Assembly: GCA_017643685.1 (NCBI GenBank)
Contig: JAEPMY010000020.1
Span: forward strand, 1 to 43,487
Reading direction: 5' to 3'
Length of the DNA: 43,487 nucleotides
From: Sneathiella sp.
GTDB taxonomy: Bacteria; Pseudomonadota; Alphaproteobacteria; Sneathiellales; Sneathiellaceae
The position numbers and the translations under genes are program-made. Of the stretch, positions 34,151-42,659 are shown piece by piece (position 1 is the first letter of the stretch; each line of letters opens with the position of its first letter). A model generated the notes under the pieces. It made no database searches, was not told the DNA's origin, and saw only the letters and a program-made list of their open reading frames with translations.

Positions 34151-36457
34151 TTGAGTAAGTTAGGTAATCTAGATATGTTGAATTTTGAAGCTGAGCGAAA
34201 GAGCTCGGTCTTTCAGGCGATCCCGAACCCATTTTTGAAATTATTCGGTCGGATTAGTGGCAATATTGGCGTTAAGCTGGGCATTGCATTTCTGTTGGTT
34301 CTCTTGCTCAATATATTGAGCACATTTCTGGGAGTCCGGTCCGTAGATGACCTGAGTCAACAAACCAGAAATGTTTCTAATAAAACACTTCCCAGTATGA
34401 TCAGTGGGATGAATATTAAAGCAAATATGGCTGAGCTGACACAGACTGCCAATTTACTGTTGTCTTCAGAAAATACCACAGACCTCGCAACTCGTTCAGA
34501 GCGTTTGTCGGATATACTGGCAGCAGCTGAACTAAATATAAGTCGCCTTCGTCAGGTGACCAGTGAAGAGGATGTGAAAGCGCTTTCCCAATCACTGAGT
34601 GAGTTCGTCGCCATAATTGATAGTGAAACGACTACACTCAAAAATTATCTCTCTTTGAAAATACAATATGAAACCTTTGATGCGGAGCTTGCGAAAGCTT
34701 ACAGTGACCTCTCGTCTTTGGTTTTACCGTTAAATATTAACACACTTTTGGATCTGCAAACCCAGCTTAGAGAGATTGAAAGCGCTGAGAATATTGGGGA
34801 TTTAGGTCGGCATCTGGCGGATACCAGTGTCAGTGCAATTAATTATGCCGGAAGTATAACTGCGTCAGCAAATCTGGTTATCGCTAATATTAAAGAGCTG
34901 TCTGGGCTAAATAGTAAGTCCGATATTGTTAGACTGTATCGCCAAAATGCCAAAGAAGTTGGGCGCTTGCAGTCTGCTTATCGGGGGTTCGTTGGGACGC
35001 CTGCTTACGATGATTTGAAGGCTCCAGTTACTAATTTCATCGAGTATTCCAAGCGTAAATCTCCGAAAAATATGTTTGATGTGAAAGTGCAGCTTGCTGA
35101 GATGGAAGGGGAGCTGACAACAGCACAAGGGAAGACTATTGCAATCTTGGAGATGATCAATACAGAGATTGATCAGTTAGCATCTCGGTTAGTTGGAGAT
35201 GCAGAGATTAGCATGCAAATGGCCTCTGAGGCGGGGGCGCTCTCAACTCAGCTTTTGATATATATCCTTGTTGGTATTGTTCTGATCTCTCTTCTTATTT
35301 TGTTGCTTGTTGTGCGGCGAAATATCGTCCAGCGATTATCTAAATTGGCTGAATTTATGCAGGAACTTGCTTTAGGTCGCACCGAGTTTGATGTGACGGT
35401 GGACGGCGCTGATGAAATTGGGAAAATGGCGTCTCAGGTCGAAATATTTCGAAGAACAGCCGTCGAAAAAGAACGGCTTGCAAATGAAGCATTAGAGAAA
35501 GAAAGAGCGTTGCGAGAGGCTGAAGAGGAGAGTGCCCGTAAACAACGCGAGGAAGAGGCACGTCGCCAACAGGAGGCATTGCTTCAGGAGGCACAAGCGA
35601 CCGAAGAGCGCCGCAGAACTTTAGACAATCTAGCAAACTCCTTCGAGCAAACGGCAAATAAAGTTGTTATTGATGTTGTCGGCCGCGCGCGAGATATGAA
35701 GCAGACAGCTGAATTGGTATCTGATGCGTCTGCAACGACGCAGCACAAAAACTTGTCTGTTGCTTCCGCTGCGTCGCAAGGGGCTGCGAATATGCAAAAT
35801 GTGGCGCAAGCAACAGAAGAGTTGGTAACGTCGCTATCTCAAATTCGAGGGTTTATTCAAAATAGTCATAATGCGTCGTCCCAAGCGTTCAATAATGCTG
35901 AAAAATCAACAAGTATTATTCAAAGCTTGGCCGCCGCAGTGGTGACAGTGAATGAAAGTGTGGAGCAAATTCAAGATATCGCCAATCAAACTCACTTGTT
36001 AGCCTTGAACGCTGGTATCGAAGCCTCAAGAGCTGGAGATGCCGGCCGTGGATTTGCTGTCGTCGCTGCGGAAGTGAAAAAATTAGCAACTCAAACAGCG
36101 GCAGTAACCACCGGTATTACAGATCGGATCAAGAATATTCAGGTGGAAACGAACCAGGCGGAAAGTGCTTCAGAAGAAATCCTTCGAACCGTCGAAGAAA
36201 TGAAAGAGAACGTGGAGCAAATTTTCAGCGCTATCGAACAGCAAAATGATACGGTTGTTGGCATCTCACGTAATGTAAATGAGGCTGCTACCGAATCCGC
36301 CCAGATTGAGCAAGGGGTCGGTGAAGTAAATAGCTATATACAAGATTCTGCACAAAAAATTGAAAAAACTAGAGATGGAGCGGAGGCACTTGCAGAGCAG
36401 GCTGCTCATTTGCAGCAGCAACTGGATCGTTTTTTATCTGAAGTACGGTCCGGTTGA
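34151..36457 (+). CDS. Methyl-accepting chemotaxis protein
   Basis: A 768-residue transmembrane chemoreceptor. One helix near residues 45-62 (LGIAFLLVLLLNILSTFLG), a long periplasmic helical sensor of about 300 residues, a second helix near 370-392 (LLIYILVGIVLISLLILLLVV), a HAMP domain, a long charged coiled coil rich in Glu/Arg/Gln, then the signalling domain with the hairpin signature QTHLLALNAGIEASRAGDAGRGFAVVAAEVKKLA (about 605-640). Periplasmic ligand unknown. The start TTG 34151 (GGGG a few nt upstream) is uncertain; ATG 34175 is the alternative. A weak terminator follows; no che genes are near. Confidence 0.93.
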   Translation: MSKLGNLDMLNFEAERKSSVFQAIPNPFLKLFGRISGNIGVKLGIAFLLVLLLNILSTFLGVRSVDDLSQQTRNVSNKTLPSMISGMNIKANMAELTQTANLLLSSENTTDLATRSERLSDILAAAELNISRLRQVTSEEDVKALSQSLSEFVAIIDSETTTLKNYLSLKIQYETFDAELAKAYSDLSSLVLPLNINTLLDLQTQLREIESAENIGDLGRHLADTSVSAINYAGSITASANLVIANIKELSGLNSKSDIVRLYRQNAKEVGRLQSAYRGFVGTPAYDDLKAPVTNFIEYSKRKSPKNMFDVKVQLAEMEGELTTAQGKTIAILEMINTEIDQLASRLVGDAEISMQMASEAGALSTQLLIYILVGIVLISLLILLLVVRRNIVQRLSKLAEFMQELALGRTEFDVTVDGADEIGKMASQVEIFRRTAVEKERLANEALEKERALREAEEESARKQREEEARRQQEALLQEAQATEERRRTLDNLANSFEQTANKVVIDVVGRARDMKQTAELVSDASATTQHKNLSVASAASQGAANMQNVAQATEELVTSLSQIRGFIQNSHNASSQAFNNAEKSTSIIQSLAAAVVTVNESVEQIQDIANQTHLLALNAGIEASRAGDAGRGFAVVAAEVKKLATQTAAVTTGITDRIKNIQVETNQAESASEEILRTVEEMKENVEQIFSAIEQQNDTVVGISRNVNEAATESAQIEQGVGEVNSYIQDSAQKIEKTRDGAEALAEQAAHLQQQLDRFLSEVRSG

Positions 36458-36488
36458 TTTGAACTACTGCTCTAGGCTTTTGAAATGG

Positions 36489-36518
36489 AAGGCTGATTTT
36501 TCATCAGCTTTTCGTTTT
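36489..36518 (+). terminator. Terminator of the chemoreceptor gene
   Basis: Nine-bp stem with one G-U pair (36489-36497 with 36503-36511), five-base loop, followed by a T-rich stretch, about 30 nt after the stop codon. Confidence 0.65.
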
Positions 36519-36637
36519 GCCTTCATTTTAGGCAAATGACACATACGCAGTCGTCATTTTACTGTCATTTTTTGATTTTCTTCAAACTACCATCCCTCTA
36601 TAAGGGGTGACAATTGTCGTGTAATTGCAAGGAATTA

Positions 36638-36653
36638 CTGACCATTTGGTCAA
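36638..36653. promoter_or_regulatory. RutR-like operator
   Basis: The 16-mer CTGACCATTTGGTCAA is palindromic in its central 14 bases (TGACCA/TGGTCA) and matches the published E. coli RutR consensus TTGACCAnnTGGTCAA at all fixed positions except the first. It lies 127 nt before the ATG of the binding-protein gene of an importer-deaminase operon. No rutR gene is in the window. Confidence 0.65.
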
Positions 36654-36779
36654 ATATCCATGTGAATTATCAGAACCAGACTTGTTTGACTGCGAGTTGG
36701 CACGGGTTTTGTAAAACACTATGCAAACATGTCAGAAATCGGTGGTCATGAGAGCCACTGTCACAGCAAGGAGAGCGAA

Positions 36780-37772
36780 ATGGGGATGAAGAAATTCATT
36801 TCAGCCATCGTTGTAGGTATCGCCGTTATGGTCGGCGCTACATCAGCTATGGCTGAAAAAATTAAGGTGGCGGGTATTTATACCGTTCCTGTTCAGCAGA
36901 AATGGGTTGCCACACTGCACCGGGCGCTGGATGCATCGGAAAAAGCTGGTAACATCGAATATGTGTTTTCCGAAAAGGTTGCGAACACAGACTATGTCCG
37001 TGTGATGCGAGAATATGCGGAAAGTGGCGTCAACCTAATCGTTGGTGAAGCTTTTGGTATCAGCCGTGAAGCACGCAAAGTAGCCAAAGATTATCCAAAT
37101 GTAGCCTTCCTTATGGGCGATCCAGGAAAAGAATCTGGCGAGAATTTCTCTGTGTTTGATAACTACATCCACGAGCCTTGTTACCTGATGGGTGTGATCG
37201 CAGGGTCCATGACCAAAACCAACAAAATCGGTATGGTCGGGGGTTACCCAATTGGTGAAGTGAACCGTTTGTTCCACGCCTTCATGGCCGGTGCGAAATC
37301 TGTGAACCCAGATGTCGAATTTAAAGTCTCCTTCATTGGCTCTTGGTATGATCCTCCAAAAGCGAAAGAGTTTGCTTTTGCACAGGTTGAAGCTGGCGTA
37401 GACGTTCTGTATGCAGAGCGGGCAGGGGTTGTTGATGCGGCGCGCGAAAAAGGCATTATTGCTTTTGGTAACGTGAACGATATGAACAAAGAAGAAAATG
37501 GAACAGACGTAGTTGTTGCTTCCGCCCTTTGGCATATGGAAAACGCGATCGATCATGCTGTTGGCCTTGTAAAAGAAGGCAAATTCACTGCTGAAAACTA
37601 TAAAGAATGGACAATGATGCAAAAAGGTGGCGCATCCCTGTCTCCATTCTACGAGTTTGATGCAAAAATCCCTGCAGAAGCAAAAGCCAAGGTTGAAGAG
37701 CTTGCGGCTCAGATCAAAGCGGGTGAATTTGAAGTGGAAATTAACGACGCTGAGCCGAAATCTACTTTCTAA
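36780..37772 (+). CDS. BMP family ABC transporter substrate-binding protein
   Basis: A 330-residue periplasmic binding protein of the BMP/PnrA/Med family, whose known members bind nucleosides or purine-type ligands. A signal peptide covers about residues 1-24 (ending TSAMA). The mature part starts KIKVAGIYTVPVQQKW; family segments include VIVGEAFGISREAR-like text, NYIHEPCYLMGVIAGSMTKTNKIGMVGG and GSWYDPPKAKEFAFAQVEAGVDVLYAE. AAGGAG lies 6 nt before ATG 36780. First gene of the operon with the ATPase, two permeases and a CodA-like deaminase; a hairpin follows it, likely raising its level over the membrane parts. Confidence 0.95.
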   Translation: MGMKKFISAIVVGIAVMVGATSAMAEKIKVAGIYTVPVQQKWVATLHRALDASEKAGNIEYVFSEKVANTDYVRVMREYAESGVNLIVGEAFGISREARKVAKDYPNVAFLMGDPGKESGENFSVFDNYIHEPCYLMGVIAGSMTKTNKIGMVGGYPIGEVNRLFHAFMAGAKSVNPDVEFKVSFIGSWYDPPKAKEFAFAQVEAGVDVLYAERAGVVDAAREKGIIAFGNVNDMNKEENGTDVVVASALWHMENAIDHAVGLVKEGKFTAENYKEWTMMQKGGASLSPFYEFDAKIPAEAKAKVEELAAQIKAGEFEVEINDAEPKSTF

Positions 37773-37787
37773 TCTAAGTTGATTTAC

Positions 37788-37816
37788 GGGGTGGACGATG
37801 CGTCCACCCCATTTTT
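37788..37816 (+). terminator. Terminator/attenuator between binding protein and ATPase
   Basis: Perfect 10-bp stem (37788-37797 with 37801-37810), three-base loop ATG, then ATTTTT. Its T run ends immediately before the first possible start codon of the ATPase gene (37817). Confidence 0.85.
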
Positions 37817-39367
37817 ATGGGGGCAGCCTTGTCAGAACCGGAAACCGTTCTATCCGTTAATGGAATTACCAAGCGATTTGGCTCTTTGGTAGCCAATGAC
37901 GCCATCAGTTTTTCTCTGAATAAAGGCAAGGTGCTTGCTCTGCTGGGTGAAAATGGGGCCGGTAAGACGACCCTGATGAATATTATTTTCGGCCATTATA
38001 TGGCCGATGAAGGCAGCATTGAGGTTTTTGGAAAAGCACTACGCGCCAGTAACCCCGCGGAGGCTATTTCGCACGGTGTCGGTATGGTGCATCAGCATTT
38101 TACGCTCGCGGATAACCTGACAGTGCTTGAGAATATCACACTTGGCACAGAGCCACTCTGGAGTGTGACGAGGGATATAGCTGCAGCTAAAGCAAAAATC
38201 CAAAAGCTTGCCGAAGAATTTGGCCTCAAAGTTGAGCCGGACACACAAATAAAAGATCTCAGTGTCGGGGAAAAACAAAGAGTTGAAATTCTGAAAGCCC
38301 TTTACCGAGGTGCTAAAATCTTGATTTTGGATGAGCCGACAGCCGTTCTGACGCCGCAAGAGGCAGATCAACTTTTTGCGACCTTAAAAGACATGTTGGC
38401 AAAAGGGTTGTCTGTCATTTTTATCTCTCACAAATTGGGAGAGGTGATGGCCATCGCTGATGATATTGCGGTGTTGCGGCATGGTAAACTGGTTGCCAAC
38501 TTTCCTGTATCCGAAGCCTCCCGCGAGATCATTGCTGAGAAGATGGTCGGAGAAGCGGTTGAGAAGCCGGAACGGGTCAAGATGACAGCAGGGGAAACTC
38601 TCCTTGCAATCGAAGGTGTGACGGCCCAAGAGGGAGGACATGCTCTTCTCAAGAATATTTCTTTGTCACTACATCGTCACCAAATCATTGGAATAGCTGG
38701 TGTTTCGGGAAATGGCCAGGGGGCTCTATCTGATTTGCTGGCGGGATTAGTGACGCCGGTAAAAGGGAGTGTTACTTTAAAGGGGGAAGGCCTTACCCGC
38801 TTCAATCCATCGGACATGATTGCACATGGGGTTGGCAGGGTGCCGGAAGATCGTCACGTAGAAGGCGCTGTTGGCGAGTTTTCGGTAGAAGAAAACCTGA
38901 TCCTTGAAGAATATAATGATAGCCGCTTCTCCAAATTTGGCTGGCTCAATATGTCATCTATCACAAAACATGCGAAAGGCTTGATCACGGCATTTGATAT
39001 CCGCGGTGCCGCCCCTGATACCATGATTAGAAGTTTATCTGGCGGCAATATGCAGAAAGTTATTCTCGCCCGCGCCCTTGAGAATAAGCCAGATGTAATT
39101 TTGGCAAACCAGCCAACCCGCGGCCTTGATGTAGGTGCGGCGACATTTGTTCATGAACAGTTGTTCAAGGCTCGGGCGCGAGGCGCAGGAGTTGTTCTCA
39201 TTTCAGAAGATCTTGAGGAGCTATTGTCTCTCTCCGATAAGGTGGTCGTGATGTATCACGGGATGTGTAGCCAACCCTTAGATGCTGATGACGTCACCCA
39301 GCAACAGTTAGGCTTGTTGATGAGCGGTGAAGGGTTTAGTGAGATGGAGGCCTCTCATGCAGCTTGA
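37817..39367 (+). CDS. ABC transporter ATP-binding protein, double-cassette (nucleoside/BMP type)
   Basis: A 516-residue protein with two ATPase cassettes in one chain, as in ribose/nucleoside importers. Cassette 1: Walker A GENGAGKTT, signature LSVGEKQR, Walker B ILILDEPTA. Cassette 2: Walker A region GVSGNGQGA (degenerate, no Lys-Thr), signature LSGGNMQK, and VILANQPTRGLDVGA in place of a normal Walker B (Asn for Asp, Gln for Glu). The second cassette is thus non-canonical, common in this family. Start uncertain: ATG 37817 directly abuts the hairpin and lacks a ribosome site, while TTG 37829 has GGGGG 5 nt upstream. Overlaps the permease gene by 11 nt. Confidence 0.93.
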   Translation: MGAALSEPETVLSVNGITKRFGSLVANDAISFSLNKGKVLALLGENGAGKTTLMNIIFGHYMADEGSIEVFGKALRASNPAEAISHGVGMVHQHFTLADNLTVLENITLGTEPLWSVTRDIAAAKAKIQKLAEEFGLKVEPDTQIKDLSVGEKQRVEILKALYRGAKILILDEPTAVLTPQEADQLFATLKDMLAKGLSVIFISHKLGEVMAIADDIAVLRHGKLVANFPVSEASREIIAEKMVGEAVEKPERVKMTAGETLLAIEGVTAQEGGHALLKNISLSLHRHQIIGIAGVSGNGQGALSDLLAGLVTPVKGSVTLKGEGLTRFNPSDMIAHGVGRVPEDRHVEGAVGEFSVEENLILEEYNDSRFSKFGWLNMSSITKHAKGLITAFDIRGAAPDTMIRSLSGGNMQKVILARALENKPDVILANQPTRGLDVGAATFVHEQLFKARARGAGVVLISEDLEELLSLSDKVVVMYHGMCSQPLDADDVTQQQLGLLMSGEGFSEMEASHAA

Positions 39368-40409
39368 GCCTCGTCAGCATACCCCGCTTTGGATGACGGT
39401 TTCTGCGCCGATCATTGCGGTTACAATTGTACTGATTTTAAGCGGCGGACTAATCATGTGGGCGGGGGCCCCCTTGTTTGAAAGTTATGTGGCGCTTTTT
39501 GTCGGTGCTTTTGGATCAAAATTTGCGATAGCGGAAACATTGGTTCGGGCGACGCCTCTAATCCTCACCGGTCTAGCTGCGGCTGTCGCGTTTCGAGCAA
39601 AGCTTTGGAACATTGGCGGGGAGGGACAGCTTTACGCTGGTGCACTCGCGGTTACGTATTTTGGAACCGGTCTGATTGAGCTTCCGCCATATTTAATGAT
39701 CCCTTTCTTATTCATTGTGGGCGCAACAGCTGGTGGATTGCTGCTGCTGTTTCCCGCTCTGCTTAAAACAAGATTGAAAGTGGACGAGGTTGTGACCACT
39801 CTTCTTTTAAATTTTGTGATCCTACTATTTGCAAATTATTTGTTGTTTGGTCCTTGGAAAGACCCAATGGCCATGGGATGGCCGCAAGGTGCCCCTGTCT
39901 TGGAGGAGGGAATTTTGCCAAATCTTTTGGCAAAAACGCGCCTTCACGCAGGACTTATTATCTCGGTGGTCATGGCTGTTGTCATCTGGCTGGTGATGAG
40001 CAAAACCAAATGGGGATTGGAAATTCGGGCTGTTGGACATAATCCTGAGGCAGCTAGATTTGCGGGTATTCCCATCAATAAGACAATAATCCGGACGGCA
40101 TTGATTTCTGGTGGTCTGGCGGCTTGCGCCGGGGTAACTGAAGTTGCAGGTACCAAGGAATATCTTACTCTCGATATCTCACCGGGGTTTGGATATACAG
40201 GTATCGCTGTTGCGATGCTTGCGGGTCTGAACCCACTTGGAGTAATTGTTGCCGCTCTCTTTTTTGCAGGCATTTATAATGGTGCTGACAGTATGAGCCG
40301 TGCCATGGATGTTTCTAACTATATCGCAGACGTAATTACCGCAGGATCACTTCTTATGGTGATGCTCGCCGTAATGTTGACCCGTATGCGTATCCGGTTC
40401 AGAGCTTAA
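39357..40409 (+). CDS. ABC transporter permease 1 (BMP/nucleoside type)
   Basis: A 350-residue inner-membrane permease of the BPD-transp_2 family with about nine helices. Key segments: ETLVRATPLILTGLAAAVAFRAKLWNIGGEGQLYAGA, then LKVDEVVTTLLLNFVI, RAVGHNPEAARFAGIP (the ATPase-coupling loop) and GFGYTGIAVAMLAGLNPLG. ATG 39357 has GGAGG 6 nt upstream and overlaps the ATPase stop; an earlier in-frame ATG at 39327 is inside the ATPase gene. It pairs with the next gene to form the channel. Confidence 0.95.
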   Translation: MQLEPRQHTPLWMTVSAPIIAVTIVLILSGGLIMWAGAPLFESYVALFVGAFGSKFAIAETLVRATPLILTGLAAAVAFRAKLWNIGGEGQLYAGALAVTYFGTGLIELPPYLMIPFLFIVGATAGGLLLLFPALLKTRLKVDEVVTTLLLNFVILLFANYLLFGPWKDPMAMGWPQGAPVLEEGILPNLLAKTRLHAGLIISVVMAVVIWLVMSKTKWGLEIRAVGHNPEAARFAGIPINKTIIRTALISGGLAACAGVTEVAGTKEYLTLDISPGFGYTGIAVAMLAGLNPLGVIVAALFFAGIYNGADSMSRAMDVSNYIADVITAGSLLMVMLAVMLTRMRIRFRA

Positions 40410-40424
40410 AGAGGGAGGGACGTT

Positions 40425-41366
40425 ATGGAATTTTTTGAAATGTTCCTCAATATTGGTTTCTGGGCTGCCACCATTCGCATGGCAACGCCGCTGATTTTTG
40501 GAACTTTGGGTGAGCTTATTTGTGAACGAGCAGGTGTCTTGAACCTCGGAATTGAAGGTATCATGACCACTGGTGCTATGGTCGCGTGGATGTGGGTTTA
40601 TCAAGGGGGGGATCTTTGGACCGCCGTTCTGGTTGCTGCTGTATTTGGTATGCTGTTTGGCCTGCTGCATAGTGCATTCTCTGTTTATATGGGGTTGTCG
40701 CAACATGTCACTGGTATCGGCATTACGATGCTTGCCACAGCACTTACCTATTATTCTTTTCGTATGATGTTGCCGGGTGTGACAACACCGCCAAAGATTG
40801 TTCCGTTCGAAAACTATGCGGTGCCATTTTTGTCTGAAATTCCGGTGTTAGGACAGGCGTTGTTTAATCAATCGCCGCTTACCTATCTTGCTTTTATCCT
40901 TGTCGGTGTTGTCGCATACGTTCTCTATCGCACGCCGATGGGGCTTGCCGTTCGGATGGTTGGGGAAAACCCGATGGCGGTCGAAGTTCAGGGAATTGAT
41001 GTCTATCGGGTGCGTACGGCGGCGGTCATGGTTGGAAGTGGCTTTATGGCAGTCGGTGGTGCTTTTCTGACCATTTCGGTCTTTGATGCATTCTATTTTG
41101 ATATGATCAACGGGCGTGGCTGGATCTGTATCGCGCTTGTGATTTTTGCATCTTGGCGTCCAGGGAAAGCGCTTTTGGGTGCGATGCTATTTGCCGCATT
41201 TGATGCTATTCAGATCCGGGTTCAACAATCCAGTAGTACTTTGATACCATATCAGTTCTATTTGATGATGCCATATGTGTTCAGTATTCTGGCACTAATC
41301 GTTATGTCCCGCAAAGCGGCTTATCCAAAGGCTTTGTTGGTGCCTTTCCGACGTGGACAGCGGTAA
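40425..41366 (+). CDS. ABC transporter permease 2 (BMP/nucleoside type)
   Basis: A 313-residue partner permease with about eight or nine helices. It opens ATIRMATPLIFGTLGELICERAGVLNLGIEGIMTTGA, has HVTGIGITMLATALTYY, and the coupling segment RMVGENPMAVEVQGIDVYRVR, then RGWICIALVIFASWRPGKALLGAMLF. These are hallmarks of the second permease of BMP-type nucleoside importers. GAGGGAGG precedes the ATG; 15 nt after permease 1 and 12 nt before the deaminase gene, so one operon. Confidence 0.95.
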   Translation: MEFFEMFLNIGFWAATIRMATPLIFGTLGELICERAGVLNLGIEGIMTTGAMVAWMWVYQGGDLWTAVLVAAVFGMLFGLLHSAFSVYMGLSQHVTGIGITMLATALTYYSFRMMLPGVTTPPKIVPFENYAVPFLSEIPVLGQALFNQSPLTYLAFILVGVVAYVLYRTPMGLAVRMVGENPMAVEVQGIDVYRVRTAAVMVGSGFMAVGGAFLTISVFDAFYFDMINGRGWICIALVIFASWRPGKALLGAMLFAAFDAIQIRVQQSSSTLIPYQFYLMMPYVFSILALIVMSRKAAYPKALLVPFRRGQR

Positions 41367-41378
41367 GGAGATATTCCC

Positions 41379-42653
41379 ATGCTTGATCTTTTGATTAAAA
41401 ACGCTCGCCTTGCTGGCGGTGATACTCAACTGAACGACATTGCTGTTCAAGGCGGTAAAATAGTTGAAGTCGCCCCCCAAATTGACGGGGAGGCCGGGCG
41501 CGTTCTAGATGTGAAAGGATATCTGGTAACGGCTCCATTTGTGGACAGTCATTTTCATATGGATGCAACCCTGACCTATGGGCGGCCACGGGTGAACGAA
41601 AGCGGCACTTTGCTTGAGGGTATTGCCCTTTGGAGTGAGGTGAAGCCTATTTTGGATGCGGGTGATATCAAAAGCAGAGCACATGAATTATGTCGTTGGG
41701 CCGTTGCTAATGGTAATCTGGCGATCCGCTCTCATGTTGATATTTGTGACCCAAGCCTGTTGGCAGTGGATGCGCTGTTGGAGGTTGTGGATGAGGTGAA
41801 ACCCTATCTTGATCTGCAACTTGTCGCGTTTCCGCAAGATGGTTTCTATCGCGATCCAGAGGCCGAGGAACTCTTGGTTCGGGCGCTGGACAAGGGGGTG
41901 CATGTCGTCGGAGGTATCCCCCATTTTGAGCGCACCATGCAAGACGGGGCCGCTTCAATAACAGCGCTGTGTCAGTTGGCAGCAGATCGAGGCCTCATGG
42001 TGGATATGCATTGCGATGAAAGCGATGATCCAATGTCTCGTCATGTTGAGATGCTCGCACGCGAGACAAGCCGGTTCGGTCTGGAAGGCCGGGTTACAGG
42101 TTCACACCTGACATCCATGCATTCCATGGATAACTATTATGTTTCCAAGCTGATGGCTTTAATGGCAGAAGCAGAACTTCATGCGGTTGCAAACCCGTTG
42201 ATTAATATTACCCTTCAGGGGCGCCATGATACGTATCCCAAGCGCCGCGGTATGACACGGGTCAAAGAACTGATGGCAGCCGATATCAACGTCGCCTTTG
42301 GTCATGATTGTGTGATGGACCCTTGGTATTCTCTAGGTTCACATGACATGCTTGAGGTGGCGTCCATGGGGCTGCATGTTGGACAAATGACAGGGCAGGC
42401 AGAGATGCGGAATATGTTCAAGGCTGTCACATCCAACGGTGCAAAAGCGCTAGGACTTGAAAGCTATGGTCTTGAGGTTGGATGCAATGCTGATTTAGTT
42501 GTGTTGCAGGCCCGTGACGAGATCGAAGCTTTACGTCTTCGCCCCGCGCGTTTGCATGTATTCCGCCGCGGGGCTGAGATTGCCTCAACCCCGCCGCAGA
42601 TTTCAACGGTGCATATGATGGGCGAAGATCATAGTGTCGATTTTTTCCTTTGA
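41379..42653 (+). CDS. Cytosine-deaminase-like amidohydrolase
   Basis: A 424-residue cytoplasmic metal-dependent amidohydrolase closest to CodA. Metal ligands are visible: SHFHMD (His58, His60), DMHCDESDD (His211, Glu214), SHLTSMHSM and GHDCVMDPW (Asp310). The following YSLGSHDML...MGLHVGQMTG and the C-terminal YGLEVGCNADLVVLQA match CodA in order. E. coli CodA has Asp after the metal Asp (Asp314); here it is Cys311, so the substrate may differ from cytosine (isoguanine, creatinine, or triazine-type rings are alternatives). AAGGAGAT precedes the ATG. It ends the importer operon, so it likely acts on the imported compound. Confidence 0.88.
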   Translation: MLDLLIKNARLAGGDTQLNDIAVQGGKIVEVAPQIDGEAGRVLDVKGYLVTAPFVDSHFHMDATLTYGRPRVNESGTLLEGIALWSEVKPILDAGDIKSRAHELCRWAVANGNLAIRSHVDICDPSLLAVDALLEVVDEVKPYLDLQLVAFPQDGFYRDPEAEELLVRALDKGVHVVGGIPHFERTMQDGAASITALCQLAADRGLMVDMHCDESDDPMSRHVEMLARETSRFGLEGRVTGSHLTSMHSMDNYYVSKLMALMAEAELHAVANPLINITLQGRHDTYPKRRGMTRVKELMAADINVAFGHDCVMDPWYSLGSHDMLEVASMGLHVGQMTGQAEMRNMFKAVTSNGAKALGLESYGLEVGCNADLVVLQARDEIEALRLRPARLHVFRRGAEIASTPPQISTVHMMGEDHSVDFFL

Positions 42654-42659
42654 CGATAA

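Larger units (their letters stand above)
36458..36779 (+). other. 322-nt intergenic region before the BMP-transporter operon
   Basis: Holds the chemoreceptor terminator (36489-36518), a 10-bp palindrome GACAATTGTC (36609-36618), a RutR-like palindrome (36638-36653) and the leader of the importer operon. Promoter candidates are weak: TTGGTC-16-TATCAG, whose -35 overlaps the RutR-like site, or TTGACT (36686-36691)-18-TGTAAA further down. No open reading frame of note. Confidence 0.6.

Noticed and set aside
36609-36618. GACAATTGTC palindrome upstream of the importer operon as an operator
   Set aside because: Ten bases of perfect palindrome are not rare enough, and I know no matching regulator consensus.
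38690-39130. Degenerate second ATPase cassette as a sign of decay
   Set aside because: Loss of canonical Walker residues in the second cassette is usual in ribose/nucleoside-type double ATPases; the frame is intact and coupled to the permease.
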